Shown one piece after another: positions 37,479 to 47,233 of a stretch of DNA of 64,000 bases (position 1 is its first letter; each line of letters opens with the position of its first letter). The position numbers and the translations under genes were made by a program. Source of the stretch: Gammaproteobacteria bacterium. GTDB taxonomy: Bacteria > Pseudomonadota > Gammaproteobacteria > Steroidobacterales > Steroidobacteraceae. Location: positions 62,001-126,000 of the forward strand of contig RGUL01000001.1 in the NCBI GenBank assembly GCA_010027845.1. Reading direction: 5' to 3'. A model generated the notes under the pieces. The model worked only from the letters and a program-made list of their open reading frames with translations, was not told where the DNA came from and made no database searches.

Positions 37479-37954
37479 AGGATCGCGCGCACGTCCGCCT
37501 CAAGGGCCTCAGGCTTATCGAGTGGCGCATAACGACGGACAACTTTCCCGTCACGATCGACCAAAAATTTGGTGAAGTTCCACTTCACGCCCTCGGATCC
37601 GAGCAACCCGGGCGCCGCAGACTTCAAATGTTTGTAGAGCGGATGCGCGGTGTCGCCGTTCACGTCGATCTTGGCGAACATCGGGAAGCTGACGTCATAA
37701 GTCAGCTTACAAAAATTTTTGATCTCAGCCTCGTCACCCGGCTCTTGGTGACCGAATTGATCGCAAGGAAAGCCGAGCACGGCGAAACCCTCGCCGGCGA
37801 GCTTACGATGCAGCGCCTCGAGACCGGCGTACTGCGGCGTGAAACCGCACTTGCTCGCGACGTTGACGATCAACAGGGCCTTGCCGCGATAGTCGGCGAG
37901 TGAAGTGTCCTGCCCTTCAATGTTGCGGGCGGAAAAGTCGTGAACGGTGGTCAT
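37475..37954 (-). CDS. Cysteine-type glutathione peroxidase
   Basis: Thiol peroxidase of 159 residues reducing hydroperoxides. The catalytic cysteine is in NVASKCGFTPQY, the resolving-region FPCDQFGHQEPG provides the glutamine, and KWNFTKFLVDRDG the Trp and Asn. No signal peptide, so cytoplasmic. It may protect against lipid or pigment peroxides. Confidence 0.93.
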   Translation of the reverse strand: MTTVHDFSARNIEGQDTSLADYRGKALLIVNVASKCGFTPQYAGLEALHRKLAGEGFAVLGFPCDQFGHQEPGDEAEIKNFCKLTYDVSFPMFAKIDVNGDTAHPLYKHLKSAAPGLLGSEGVKWNFTKFLVDRDGKVVRRYAPLDKPEALEADVRAIL

Positions 37955-37966
37955 GAAGTTCTCCGA

Positions 37967-39574
37967 TCAACTCAAAGACAAAAACTGCGAGGGCAACGAC
38001 AGGCCCGGGTTCGAAGTCCAGCCGCGAACCCGGCTCGCGACCAAACGATGCGCTACGCCGGAATACAGCGGGAGCACGGGTAAATCTTGCAACAGTCGGC
38101 GCTCCACGTCGACATAGCGACGCGCCCGCTCCTGCGGATCGCGCTGACTCTCTGCCAGGTCGATGCCGCGGTCGACGTCGGCTTGACGATAACCCGAATA
38201 GTTGAGGAACGACGAACTGCGGAACCGACCGATGAAGCTCGTTGCGCTCTGTACCGCGGAAAAAGGCCCGTAATCCATCAAGTCGAACTCACCGGCCGTT
38301 AGCGCGACGTTATACGCACGGCTTTCCATGCCACGCGCGACGACCTTCACGCCGAGCGGCGCCCACATCGCCCCGAGCGCTAAAAAGGTACGCTCGGTGA
38401 GGGTGTTCGCCGAGAAGATCGCCACCAACTCGCGGGGCTGCGCCCCGGACAAACCGGCCTCGCGCGCCAATCTTTGGGCCTCGGCCGAACGTCGCGCCCG
38501 CGGCCAAAGCGCTTCGTCCGGCACGGCGTGCTGCGGATAGTCGGCGACCGCTTCGGGCACGAGACTCCAAGTGGGGCGCTCGCCCAACGCTCGCACCTTC
38601 TCGCACAACACCTCGCGGTCGATCGCGAGATTCAGTGCGCGACGCACACGCAAATCGGTCAGTGCGGGGCGACGCAAATTGAGGCCCACCCAGCCGCCGC
38701 CGTAAAACGGCTCCGAGTGCAGCGTTGCGGCGAGTTCGCGGCGTGCGAGTGCGAGTTGCGCGCCGTCGCTGATCTGCACGACGTCGAGTTCTCCGGCGCG
38801 AAAGGCGCGCAGTCGGGTTGCGTCGTCGATCCCCATGCGCCACTCGACGCGCGGCACGATCGGCGCGTTACCGATGCGGCGTGGATTCGCCTCGAGAACC
38901 AAAGCGCCGTTCTGTGCCCACGCGATCGGTCGATAGGCACCGTTCACCACGATCGCAGGTGGCTTGGCCCAATCGCGCCCAAGTTTGGCGATGGCATGCA
39001 AAGGGGCGACGTAAGCGATGGCCAAAAGTTTAGCGAGATCGGTTTCGGGCCGTACGAGATCGATCACCACCCGGTCGGCTGCTGGGGCAGCGACACCGAA
39101 CGCGACGGTTGCGCCTTTGCCCTCGCGCAATTCGCGCGCACCACGAATGGCGTCGTAGCGATAGGCTAATAATGCGGCGGTTTCCGGTGCGAGCAGCCGA
39201 CGCAGACTGCCGACGAAGTCCTCGGCGACGAGTGCGCGCCCGTCGGACCAAAAGAGATTCGGCTGTAACTTGAATTCCCAGCGCAACCCGTCCGACGACA
39301 CGCGCCACTCGCGCGCGCAACCCGGAACGATCGCACCACGCGCATCGACCGCTGTGAGCCCCACGAATAAGTCGGCGATGATTTCCATATCGGCAGCGGA
39401 AATCGGCCGGTGCGGGTCGAGCGTGGTGAGGTTGCCGCCGCGTGAGCGCCGCAGCACGCCCTCCGACGCCTGCGCCTGTGCCGCGACACCACCGAGCACC
39501 CCTGCACCAGTGATCGCGCCAGCTACCGCACTCGCTGCTGCAGTCGTCAAAAATCGACGGCGCAAAATTTTCAT
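37967..39574 (-). CDS. Tat-exported family 5 extracellular solute-binding protein
   Basis: A 535-residue periplasmic binding protein of the OppA/DppA type. It has a twin-arginine signal (RRRFLTTAAAS and a hydrophobic core), then the TLDPHRPISAAD opening, WEFKLQPNLFWSDGRALVAEDF and VRRALNLAIDRE. No permease genes accompany it, so it is an orphan or uses a distant permease. The ligand, peptide or other, cannot be told from sequence. Confidence 0.88.
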   Translation of the reverse strand: MKILRRRFLTTAAASAVAGAITGAGVLGGVAAQAQASEGVLRRSRGGNLTTLDPHRPISAADMEIIADLFVGLTAVDARGAIVPGCAREWRVSSDGLRWEFKLQPNLFWSDGRALVAEDFVGSLRRLLAPETAALLAYRYDAIRGARELREGKGATVAFGVAAPAADRVVIDLVRPETDLAKLLAIAYVAPLHAIAKLGRDWAKPPAIVVNGAYRPIAWAQNGALVLEANPRRIGNAPIVPRVEWRMGIDDATRLRAFRAGELDVVQISDGAQLALARRELAATLHSEPFYGGGWVGLNLRRPALTDLRVRRALNLAIDREVLCEKVRALGERPTWSLVPEAVADYPQHAVPDEALWPRARRSAEAQRLAREAGLSGAQPRELVAIFSANTLTERTFLALGAMWAPLGVKVVARGMESRAYNVALTAGEFDLMDYGPFSAVQSATSFIGRFRSSSFLNYSGYRQADVDRGIDLAESQRDPQERARRYVDVERRLLQDLPVLPLYSGVAHRLVASRVRGWTSNPGLSLPSQFLSLS

Positions 39575-39589
39575 CTACGGCTCATCGCC

Positions 39590-40792
39590 TCATGCGGTCG
39601 GGCGTTCGTGCGCGCGACGCAGCAGCAACGCACCGATCGCGGCGATCGCTGCACCCGCCCAGAACGGCGCACTCGTACCGACGGTGAAATAGATGGGACC
39701 GACGACTGCCGGCCCCAAGATACGCCCGAGGCTGCTCGAAGAATTAAACAGCCCCATCACCGCACCACGCGAGTTCGCATCCGCCTCGAACGACACGAGA
39801 CTGCTGATCGACGGCAAGAACAAACCGTTCGCGATACCGTAGACGACAAGTGCGAGCCAAACCATCCCATCGTTTTGTGCGATCGCGAACAACACCAGCG
39901 CGAACGCCGCACCCGACACCGCCAACAACGCCACCGGCTTCTCGCCAAAACGTTTGGTGAGCGGACCGATGAGTCCGGCTTGCCCGAGTGCCGAGAACAA
40001 CGCGAGCACCATGAAGTGCAAACCGATCTCGCGCAGGTCGTAGCCGAATCGATCACGCCCCCAAAATTGGAACACGGCCTGCAACGCGCCCGCGCCGGTG
40101 GCGACCATCAGCGCCGCAGCCGAGAGGCCGATCAACACGGGCTTTTCGCGAAACACTGCGACCGCCGAGCGTCGCGGCGGTGACGGCGCACCCGATCCGT
40201 CGGTCGCCGGCGCGCGCAGCGGCTTACGCAATTCCGGCGCCAAACTTTCCGGCAACATGAATACGGTGCCGACGAGCGCCACGAACGCGAGAGCGGCCGA
40301 AACCAACGAAGGCCAATGCAAACTCGGCACGCCCGTCAACGTGCCGAGCACACCGCCGAGCGGCGGGCCGATCGCGAAGCCGATACCGAAGGCCGACGCG
40401 ACGATACCGAGGCCTTTAGCACGATCTTTGGGGTCGGTGACATCCGTCGCGTACGCAAACGCGGCTGCGAGATTGCCGGACATGATGCCACCCAACGCAC
40501 GTGCGATCAGCAGCGTGGTCAAGGTGTCGGCATAGGCGAGCCAGATGAATGCCAACACCGTGCCCACGAGGCTCACGATCAAAATCGGCTTGCGTCCGTA
40601 GGCATCGCTGCACCGACCCCAAATCGGCGTGGCGATCAATTGGAACAGCGAGAACATTCCCGAGCCGCCGAAGGTCTTCCAAAAATCCGACGCGCCCATC
40701 TGCTCGGCGACGAACGGAAACGGGATGATGGTGACGCCGAAGCCCATCAAGCTGATGAGCACCACCAACCAAAGAATTCCGAGCTTTTTCAT
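39590..40792 (-). CDS. MFS transporter, TetA-like group
   Basis: A 400-residue 12-helix major facilitator. It has the loop 2-3 motif WGRCSDAYGRKPI, IARALGGIMSGNLAAA and IGPPLGGVLG (motif C of drug:H+ antiporters). Such transporters export drugs or metabolites. ATG 40792 was chosen because an upstream extension is arginine-rich shadow of the neighbouring frame. Confidence 0.87.
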   Translation of the reverse strand: MKKLGILWLVVLISLMGFGVTIIPFPFVAEQMGASDFWKTFGGSGMFSLFQLIATPIWGRCSDAYGRKPILIVSLVGTVLAFIWLAYADTLTTLLIARALGGIMSGNLAAAFAYATDVTDPKDRAKGLGIVASAFGIGFAIGPPLGGVLGTLTGVPSLHWPSLVSAALAFVALVGTVFMLPESLAPELRKPLRAPATDGSGAPSPPRRSAVAVFREKPVLIGLSAAALMVATGAGALQAVFQFWGRDRFGYDLREIGLHFMVLALFSALGQAGLIGPLTKRFGEKPVALLAVSGAAFALVLFAIAQNDGMVWLALVVYGIANGLFLPSISSLVSFEADANSRGAVMGLFNSSSSLGRILGPAVVGPIYFTVGTSAPFWAGAAIAAIGALLLRRAHERPTA

Positions 40793-40821
40793 GTCGATCC
40801 GAGCGGGTGAACGGGTGACGA

Positions 40822-42312
40822 TTATCGGGTGCCGCTGCGCGCCGCGCCACGGTAGCGCACGCATCCGCGCTGCAATTCGAGCTCTAAATTCACGCGATCG
40901 GGCCATTCGTCCGTGTGATGGCTGCTCATCACCACCGTTCCGCCACCCGCGACGTAGCGATCGATACGCGTCCGCAGCGCCGCACGCGTCGCGAGGTCGA
41001 CGCCGCCGAAGGGCTCGTCGAGCAACAACAATCGCGGACGAGTGACGAAGGCGCGCGCGAACAGCACGCGTCGAACTTGGCCGTACGACAGCTCGCGCAG
41101 CGGCCGGCGTAAGCATTGCTCGAGATCGAGCGCGCGAGCCGCAGCCCGTGCGCGTCGGCTCTCGTCGGCACGCGGCGCGCCGTCGAGGCCGATGGTGCGA
41201 CGCAAACCGGACACGATCGATTCGAGTACGGTCTCGCCGTGCGGCGGATCGCTTTGTAGATGCGGCGCAACCAACGCACACCATTGCCTAAACGCGGCCA
41301 ACGGCACGCCGGGACGAATGCCACGACGCTCTATCGCACCCCCGAGCGCGACCGAGTGATCACCGTAGAGCGTGCGTAGCAGCGTACTTTTGCCAGCCCC
41401 ATTCGCGCCGTGCACCACCCAACAATCACCGCGACGGACCTCGAGCGCGACCTCGTGCAGCACGTGGTGGTAGTCGAGATAAACGTCGGCGGCGCGCAGC
41501 GCGACGAGCACGGGGCCGCGATTACGCGCGGTGCGAGTCGCCTTCGCGACCGACGGCAACGTCTCGCGACGCAGCGACGTGATCGGCCCCGCGGCGCGCA
41601 CCACTCCGGCATCGAGTTCGAGCAGGTGCGTGGCGACCGGTGGAATTTCCTCGCGCCGATGGGTGGTCAGCACCCAGCTCGGAATCTGCCACGACCCACG
41701 CGCGAACCATCGTGCCATGCGCGCGCGATTGCGCGCATCGAGACCACCCAGCGTCTCGTCGAGCAGCAGTATTTTCGGTTGCATCGCCACTGCGCGCGCG
41801 ACCAACACCAAGCGTCGCTCGCCGTAAGACAACGTCAAAAATCGACGCGCGGCCAAACTCGCGATCCCGAACGATCGCAAGATCTCGCGTGCCGCGCGCT
41901 CGGCGCGCGAACTCGGCGGGCCTTGCGGGATGTCGCTACGCGTGAGACCCGTACCGACGATCTCGAGCGCGGTGAAATTCCAGCCGTAGCGCTCGTAGCG
42001 ATCTTGTCGCTCCGGCCCGACGTAGGCGATCTCGGCCAGCGCTTCGATGGGATCGATCGGCTGGCCCGATTTAGAGTATTGAAGACCCTGCGCACTCGCG
42101 GGATCGGGCCACACCGCACCGGCGCACAATTTCAAAAGTTGCGTCTTACCGGCACCGTTTTCACCGCAGATCACCCAACGCTCACCGGGGCGCAGCCGCC
42201 ACTCGATGCCGCGTAGAATCGCGCGCCCCGCGCGGTGTAGATCGACACGCTCTAGTCGGATCTCGAGCCCGCTGCGTCGTCGCCGCTCAGCGACCGTTCG
42301 TCGCGACCGCAT
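40822..42312 (-). CDS. ModF-like protein with two ABC ATPase domains
   Basis: A 496-residue cytoplasmic protein with two complete ATPase domains. First half: GENGAGKTQ, signature LSYGERR, Walker B ILLLDETLGGLD. Second half: GANGAGKST, LSYGQVR, LLLLDEPFGGVD. Size and order match ModF of the molybdate locus, whose role is not settled; no permease is adjacent. ATG 42312 overlaps the hydrolase end by 26 bases. Confidence 0.82.
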   Translation of the reverse strand: MRSRRTVAERRRRSGLEIRLERVDLHRAGRAILRGIEWRLRPGERWVICGENGAGKTQLLKLCAGAVWPDPASAQGLQYSKSGQPIDPIEALAEIAYVGPERQDRYERYGWNFTALEIVGTGLTRSDIPQGPPSSRAERAAREILRSFGIASLAARRFLTLSYGERRLVLVARAVAMQPKILLLDETLGGLDARNRARMARWFARGSWQIPSWVLTTHRREEIPPVATHLLELDAGVVRAAGPITSLRRETLPSVAKATRTARNRGPVLVALRAADVYLDYHHVLHEVALEVRRGDCWVVHGANGAGKSTLLRTLYGDHSVALGGAIERRGIRPGVPLAAFRQWCALVAPHLQSDPPHGETVLESIVSGLRRTIGLDGAPRADESRRARAAARALDLEQCLRRPLRELSYGQVRRVLFARAFVTRPRLLLLDEPFGGVDLATRAALRTRIDRYVAGGGTVVMSSHHTDEWPDRVNLELELQRGCVRYRGAARSGTR

Positions 42313-43174
42313 CGACCCAGGCTGCCGGCTCGTCGAACGCCATGTTCGAACTGTGCGAGTCGAGATGGCGGAAGCGAAAATCGCTGCGCAACGCACGTAC
42401 GCGCTCGAACGTGAAGTCGAGCAGATCGTCGGTGTTGCTCAACACCGTAACCGGCGTACGCAACGCGCGCAACGCCGTGGCCATGTCGTAGCGAAAAACG
42501 GCGTGATGACCGAACCACTCGTTATGACCGGCGAGATACAAAGAAATCACCGACCACTGCACACTGTCGGGCGAGCCGGCGATGCGCCCTTTCAAATATA
42601 GCCAGCGATCGCTCAGGTGCTCGCCCTCGGGCCGGTACGTTTGGTCCCAGTGGGGTGCCGCGAGACGCGCAGCGGCTTCCTCCGGCGTATAGAGCGCGAC
42701 ACCGTGTAACACGAGGCGCGAAATCAACTCGGGCTTGGTTCTGGCGATCTCGACCCCGATCGTCGCGCCAGTGTGATGACCGACGAGCACCACCCGTCGC
42801 AAGTGCAGGTGCTGCATCGCCGCAGTGATCGCACGAGCGTAGTCGGCGATCGTCGGCGGCTCGGTCGGGCGCGCGGAAAGACCATAGCCCGGCGTGTCGA
42901 ACGTAATGCTGCGCGCACCGCGACGCGCGAGCTCCGCTTGTGCGCCGTTGTAGTAGATGTGAAACCACGGCACCTGATGCAACAACACGTAGACGGGCTG
43001 CGAGGCGTCGAGCCGTGGCGGCCTGACGTCTTGAAAGTGAATTTGTCCGAGCGGCGACGGCGCGTAACCACGCTCGACCACGAACTCACCCGGCACGACA
43101 CCGAGCGTCGCGTTCGCTGCGGTCGCGACCGTCGAGGCCAAACAAAACCAAAGGACTGCGAGCGCAGCGATCAC
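42287..43174 (-). CDS. Secreted alpha/beta-hydrolase-fold protein with His in nucleophile elbow
   Basis: A 295-residue protein with a signal peptide (about 1-19) and alpha/beta-hydrolase fold: YVLLHQVPWFHIYY (oxyanion), FDTPGYGLS, and the elbow VLVGHHTGA. The elbow normally reads GxSxG, but here histidine stands at the nucleophile position. An acid (DDLLDF) and histidine (DSHSSNMAFDEP) are still present. It may have lost hydrolysis or use another chemistry. Overlaps the FAD dehydrogenase stop (ATGA). Confidence 0.8.
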   Translation of the reverse strand: MIAALAVLWFCLASTVATAANATLGVVPGEFVVERGYAPSPLGQIHFQDVRPPRLDASQPVYVLLHQVPWFHIYYNGAQAELARRGARSITFDTPGYGLSARPTEPPTIADYARAITAAMQHLHLRRVVLVGHHTGATIGVEIARTKPELISRLVLHGVALYTPEEAAARLAAPHWDQTYRPEGEHLSDRWLYLKGRIAGSPDSVQWSVISLYLAGHNEWFGHHAVFRYDMATALRALRTPVTVLSNTDDLLDFTFERVRALRSDFRFRHLDSHSSNMAFDEPAAWVDAVATNGR

Positions 43175-44679
43175 GTGCGCGCCGCGAGTGGCAACCGCTC
43201 GCCTAAGATTCGACCGAAACTGAGCGCAGGCGTCACCATCATGCCGCCGACGAACGAGCGCCCCTGCGTTTGCCCCGCTCCCAATAATTCGCCGGCCGCA
43301 TAAAGATTCGGGATCGGCATTCCATCCTGTCGAATGACGCGCAACCGATCGTCGACCGCAATGCCGACGGTTGCCGTGGTCGAATGCCCTTGATGGCGGA
43401 TGGCATAAAAAGGTGGTTTGACGATCGGCTTCGGCAAGTACGTGCGCCCGAGTGCGTCTTTGCCGCGCGCCACGCCGCGATTGAAATCGGCGACGGTGCG
43501 CTGCAAGCCGTCCGGATCGATGCCGCTGTTACGCGCCAAGGTCGCAAGATCGTCGGCTTGCTGGAACCATTTGTGCACGCCGAAAGTTTCGCGCATTTGC
43601 TCACGCGTCCAACCGCCGACACCCGGCGGTGCAGACGACAAAATCGCCTCGTCGAAGACAATCCAATAACGTAGATCGGGCTGCGCCAACAAAGAATGCT
43701 CGCGCGCGTCGACGCTCGGTTCGTCCTCGCGAATGAATCGCTCGCCACGCGCGTTGACGAACACCTCCCACGGCTGGCGCTCTTGCGGGATGACGACGAA
43801 GCGTGCCAGAAATCGTCCGGGTATCGCATCGTCGGTGAGGATGGAACCGAAATTGCTGAGGTAGTTTTGGCGGCCGCGCACGTAGCCACCGACTGCCACG
43901 GCAAGCTCGATGCCTGCGCCCTGGGAATATGGATAGCCGGTCGCGGCGTAGGCGCGATAACCACTCAAACGCTCGAACATCTCCGCGTTGGAACCATAGC
44001 CACCGCAGGTCAACAACACGTGGCGAGCAGAAAATACTTGTTCACGATCGGCCGATTTGACGCGCACGCCCCGCACCGCGCCTGCGGAATCCGTGAGCAA
44101 CGCGCTCACCGGCGTCTGCAAGCGCAAGTCGATGCGGCCCGCCGCGCGCTCGCGCTCGAACTCGCGGCGCAACACAGCCAAAATCGAGCGCCCGCCTTCG
44201 GCGCCCCAGTAGTAGCGTTTTCGTGAATAGGGTTCGTGACCCTTACCGAGCACCGGGTGCTCCGGCAAAGGCGCAAAGCCGCGCTCCATCAACCAATCGA
44301 ACGTTTTCGCCGCTTCGTCGACCGCGATGCGCGTCAAGATCGGATCGGCGGTGTTGCGGCTGATGCGCATCACGTCGTCGTAGTGCAACTGGGGCGTATC
44401 GACGATGCCGAGACTCGCTTGCAACCGAGTGCCCGCCGCACTCATTTGACCGGTCGACAGATGCAAGGTACCGCCGATGTCGCCCGCGGCATCGAGCAGC
44501 AGCACTCGGGCACCGCGCGCGGAGGCGAAAATCGCTGCGGGCAAACCGGCTGTACCCGCCCCGACGATGATGTAGTCGTAGTCGCTAGGCGCAGCGGCAC
44601 GCGCAACGCGCGCCATCACACCGCTCGCCGCCGCGCCGGCGAGTCCGGCTACCCCGGCGACGAAACGACGTCGACTCAT
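43171..44679 (-). CDS. Tat-exported FAD-dependent dehydrogenase (fumarate reductase/ketosteroid dehydrogenase fold)
   Basis: A 502-residue flavoprotein with twin-arginine signal (SRRRFVAGVAG) and FAD site YDYIIVGAGTAGLPAAI. It has VLLLDAAGDIGGT, the ARHVLLTCGGYGSN strand and C-terminal NLYAAGELLGAGQTQGRSF. The fold belongs to the FAD_binding_2 family, which reduces or dehydrogenates ring ketones and enoates. Substrate is unknown. It overlaps the methyltransferase stop by ATGA. Confidence 0.87.
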   Translation of the reverse strand: MSRRRFVAGVAGLAGAAASGVMARVARAAAPSDYDYIIVGAGTAGLPAAIFASARGARVLLLDAAGDIGGTLHLSTGQMSAAGTRLQASLGIVDTPQLHYDDVMRISRNTADPILTRIAVDEAAKTFDWLMERGFAPLPEHPVLGKGHEPYSRKRYYWGAEGGRSILAVLRREFERERAAGRIDLRLQTPVSALLTDSAGAVRGVRVKSADREQVFSARHVLLTCGGYGSNAEMFERLSGYRAYAATGYPYSQGAGIELAVAVGGYVRGRQNYLSNFGSILTDDAIPGRFLARFVVIPQERQPWEVFVNARGERFIREDEPSVDAREHSLLAQPDLRYWIVFDEAILSSAPPGVGGWTREQMRETFGVHKWFQQADDLATLARNSGIDPDGLQRTVADFNRGVARGKDALGRTYLPKPIVKPPFYAIRHQGHSTTATVGIAVDDRLRVIRQDGMPIPNLYAAGELLGAGQTQGRSFVGGMMVTPALSFGRILGERLPLAART

Positions 44680-45869
44680 TTTTGGGCGCCCATCACGAAC
44701 CAACCACCACTACCGTGCGCCGGCGCAGGGATCTCGCCACGCAGAAATTTCGCATAGCGTTCCTCGCCGAAGGAGGCCGCGTCGGGGATCGTCAGCTTGA
44801 AACATTTGTCGCGCTCGAAACCGGCCTCCGCGCACAGCGCGATCGGTTCTTGAGCGCGGAAGCTGGTGTAGAACGGTTCGTTGTTGTTGATGGTGTCCCA
44901 GTTCCAAAAGAAATTGTCGTAATCGCTCACCGATGCTTCGTCCGGCAATTCCATGTGCACCATCACACCGCCCGGCGCGAGCAGTCGATAACATTCGCGC
45001 AACACGTTGCGCGTCGCCTTGACCGGAATTTCGTGCAGGAAAAAACTGGATACGATCAAATCGAAATGACTATCCGGAAAATCGGTGTGCTCGGCGTTCT
45101 GCTGACTGAAGTGCACCGCGACGCCTTCATGCTCGGCGAGTGCGTGACCGTAGCGCAGCACCGGTGCACCGCAGTCGATGCCATGTGCTTCGGCATTCGG
45201 GAACGCAGTTTTGTACGGGAATAGATTTTTGCCCGCGGTGGTCGCCATATCGAGCAAGCGACGCGGCGCGAAGCCCGGCCGGGTGGCCTTCAACCAATGC
45301 GCGATCGACTCGGCGACCACGCCGGCGCGCTTGCGGTACGGGTGTTGGCCGGTGAAGACCTTGCCGCCGAAGCCGACCACCGCACCTTGTGCGACGTCGT
45401 CGATGGTGTGCTCGGTCGTGACCCAACCGGGTGCGAGGTGTACGTCGAGCGCGGCAAGATAGCGCGGGATCTCGAAGTTCGGATCGAGGCGCAGCGACCC
45501 GCCGCTCGGGTTGCGCACCGCCAAATCTTTGGCAAGCGAGATCATCTGCGGCAAGGCACGTTCGACTGCCGGCTGCACCGACAGATAGCACATTTCTTGC
45601 GCGTGATAACGCAACGTACTGTAGAAGCGGTAGGACGCTTGCGACTCCATCGCCTGTTCGATTTCGCGCCAGTTGCGCGGCACCTCACCGCGCTCGCGCA
45701 GCGCGGGCTCGACACGTCCTTCGTAATCGCGTTTCAACTCGGCACGCAGATCGATGATCGCGTGCTTGCGCAACATGCTGACCATCGACTGACGCGCGCG
45801 TTCGTCATGCGTCGGCTGAAAAAGTTCCTCAATATTTGGAACCGCTACAGTTTCGGCTTGTGCTGCCAT
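44676..45869 (-). CDS. SAM-dependent methyltransferase with helical N-terminal domain
   Basis: The 397 residues have a helical N-terminal half (about 1-190) and a Rossmann methyltransferase domain. SAM motif I is degenerate: RLLDMATTAGKNLF; post-motifs HGIDCG, HFDLIVSSFFLHEIP and LLAPGGVMVHME are normal. The whole protein resembles the one encoded at 50585-51691. A GGAG precedes ATG 45869. It lies between a transporter and the FAD dehydrogenase, suggesting small-molecule modification rather than nucleic-acid methylation. Confidence 0.82.
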   Translation of the reverse strand: MAAQAETVAVPNIEELFQPTHDERARQSMVSMLRKHAIIDLRAELKRDYEGRVEPALRERGEVPRNWREIEQAMESQASYRFYSTLRYHAQEMCYLSVQPAVERALPQMISLAKDLAVRNPSGGSLRLDPNFEIPRYLAALDVHLAPGWVTTEHTIDDVAQGAVVGFGGKVFTGQHPYRKRAGVVAESIAHWLKATRPGFAPRRLLDMATTAGKNLFPYKTAFPNAEAHGIDCGAPVLRYGHALAEHEGVAVHFSQQNAEHTDFPDSHFDLIVSSFFLHEIPVKATRNVLRECYRLLAPGGVMVHMELPDEASVSDYDNFFWNWDTINNNEPFYTSFRAQEPIALCAEAGFERDKCFKLTIPDAASFGEERYAKFLRGEIPAPAHGSGGWFVMGAQK

Positions 45870-45886
45870 CGTCTTCTCCGAAGATT

Positions 45887-47233
45887 TCAGTTTGCGCCGT
45901 CGGCCGCCCACTGCGAAGCGCGTTGCACCGCCGCTCGATAGCGGCTGCGACCTGCAGCGAGTATGCCGATCCCGATCATGCCACCCGAAAAGCATACGAG
46001 CGCGAGGCTCGGCGCGATGCCGGTCGGGTAGTTGAAAACGTGGTCGGACAACAGCCCGACGGCTCCAGAGCCGACGGCGATGCCGACGAGCCCGGTGAGC
46101 AGAGTGTAAATCGCGACGACCTGGCCGCGTAGTTGATTCGGCGTGACTTCGTTGAGGGCGGTCAACGCTGCCGTGACCGCCCAAGTGGCGAACAAAGACG
46201 TGCCGACGTGCAACACGAGCGCGAGCTCGGGGGTGGGCGCGAAGCATTTCGCGGTGCCGAACAACACCCACGCCACGCACTGCAACATCATCACCAGAAT
46301 CGGCCCGTCGGTACGGCCGCGCTTGGCGAGCGCCGAGAGCACCCAACCGGCGGTGATCGCGCTGATGATGCCGAACGGCACGCCGACCACCGACAAAGCG
46401 AGCGCGATGCGCGCCGGTTCCCAACCGTGCACGCGTACGAACAGCGTCGGAAACCACGATAGCTGCGCGTTGACGATCATCACGTTCATGATCGTGCCCA
46501 ACATCACCGCCAGCAGTGCCACCCGGTTGACGCGCAACTCTTGCCACAGCGGCAGTAGAGAAATCTGTCCGGGCGCGACCCGTGCACCACGTCGCGCGGG
46601 CTCGGCGACCGTGAGCGCGATCAGCGCCGCGAGCAGCAAGCCGGGCGCCCCGACCACGAACAGCACAACCTGCCAATCGGCAAAACCGCCGAGCAAGGTG
46701 GGTGCGAGGGCTTTGACGCTGGAGGCGAGCCCGATCGCGACGCCGCCCAACATGTACGCGATGCCGATACCCACCGAGCCGCCCATCGCGAATACGCCGT
46801 AGGCGCGCGGTCGCTGTTGAGGAGGAAACAGATCAGCGATCAAGGACGCCGAGCCGGGCGTGGTGGTCGCCTCACCCGCTCCCATCACCACGCGCGAACC
46901 GAACAAGCCCCAAAAACTTTTGGCGAATCCACCCGCGACCGTCGCGAAACTCCACACCGCGAGCCCGGCCCAGATAACTGGCACGCGCCGCACGCGATCG
47001 ATCAAAAACCCGAGCGGTAAGGTGAAGACGCTATAAAACACAGCGAACGCGAGACCCTGGATGATGCCGATCTCCGTGTCACTCAAATGCAAGTCGGCTT
47101 TGATCGGCTTGACCAGTAAACCGATCACGATGCGATCGACCACGCCGAGCGCGTAACCGAGCATCAACAATACGACGACGTACCACGCGTATGCCGGTCG
47201 CGGCCAAGCCGCGCGATCGGTGACTTCGTTCAC
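45887..47233 (-). CDS. MFS transporter, spinster-like
   Basis: A 448-residue 12-helix transporter. It has VDRIVIGLLVKPIKADLHLS, TEIGIIQGLAFAVFYSVF and GLPLGFLIDRVRR-like loops, and GAGEATTTPGSASLIADLFP, all typical of spinster-like uptake or export carriers. GTG start at 47233 overlaps the flavoprotein stop (GTGA). Probably moves the substrate of this operon. Confidence 0.87.
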   Translation of the reverse strand: MNEVTDRAAWPRPAYAWYVVVLLMLGYALGVVDRIVIGLLVKPIKADLHLSDTEIGIIQGLAFAVFYSVFTLPLGFLIDRVRRVPVIWAGLAVWSFATVAGGFAKSFWGLFGSRVVMGAGEATTTPGSASLIADLFPPQQRPRAYGVFAMGGSVGIGIAYMLGGVAIGLASSVKALAPTLLGGFADWQVVLFVVGAPGLLLAALIALTVAEPARRGARVAPGQISLLPLWQELRVNRVALLAVMLGTIMNVMIVNAQLSWFPTLFVRVHGWEPARIALALSVVGVPFGIISAITAGWVLSALAKRGRTDGPILVMMLQCVAWVLFGTAKCFAPTPELALVLHVGTSLFATWAVTAALTALNEVTPNQLRGQVVAIYTLLTGLVGIAVGSGAVGLLSDHVFNYPTGIAPSLALVCFSGGMIGIGILAAGRSRYRAAVQRASQWAADGAN

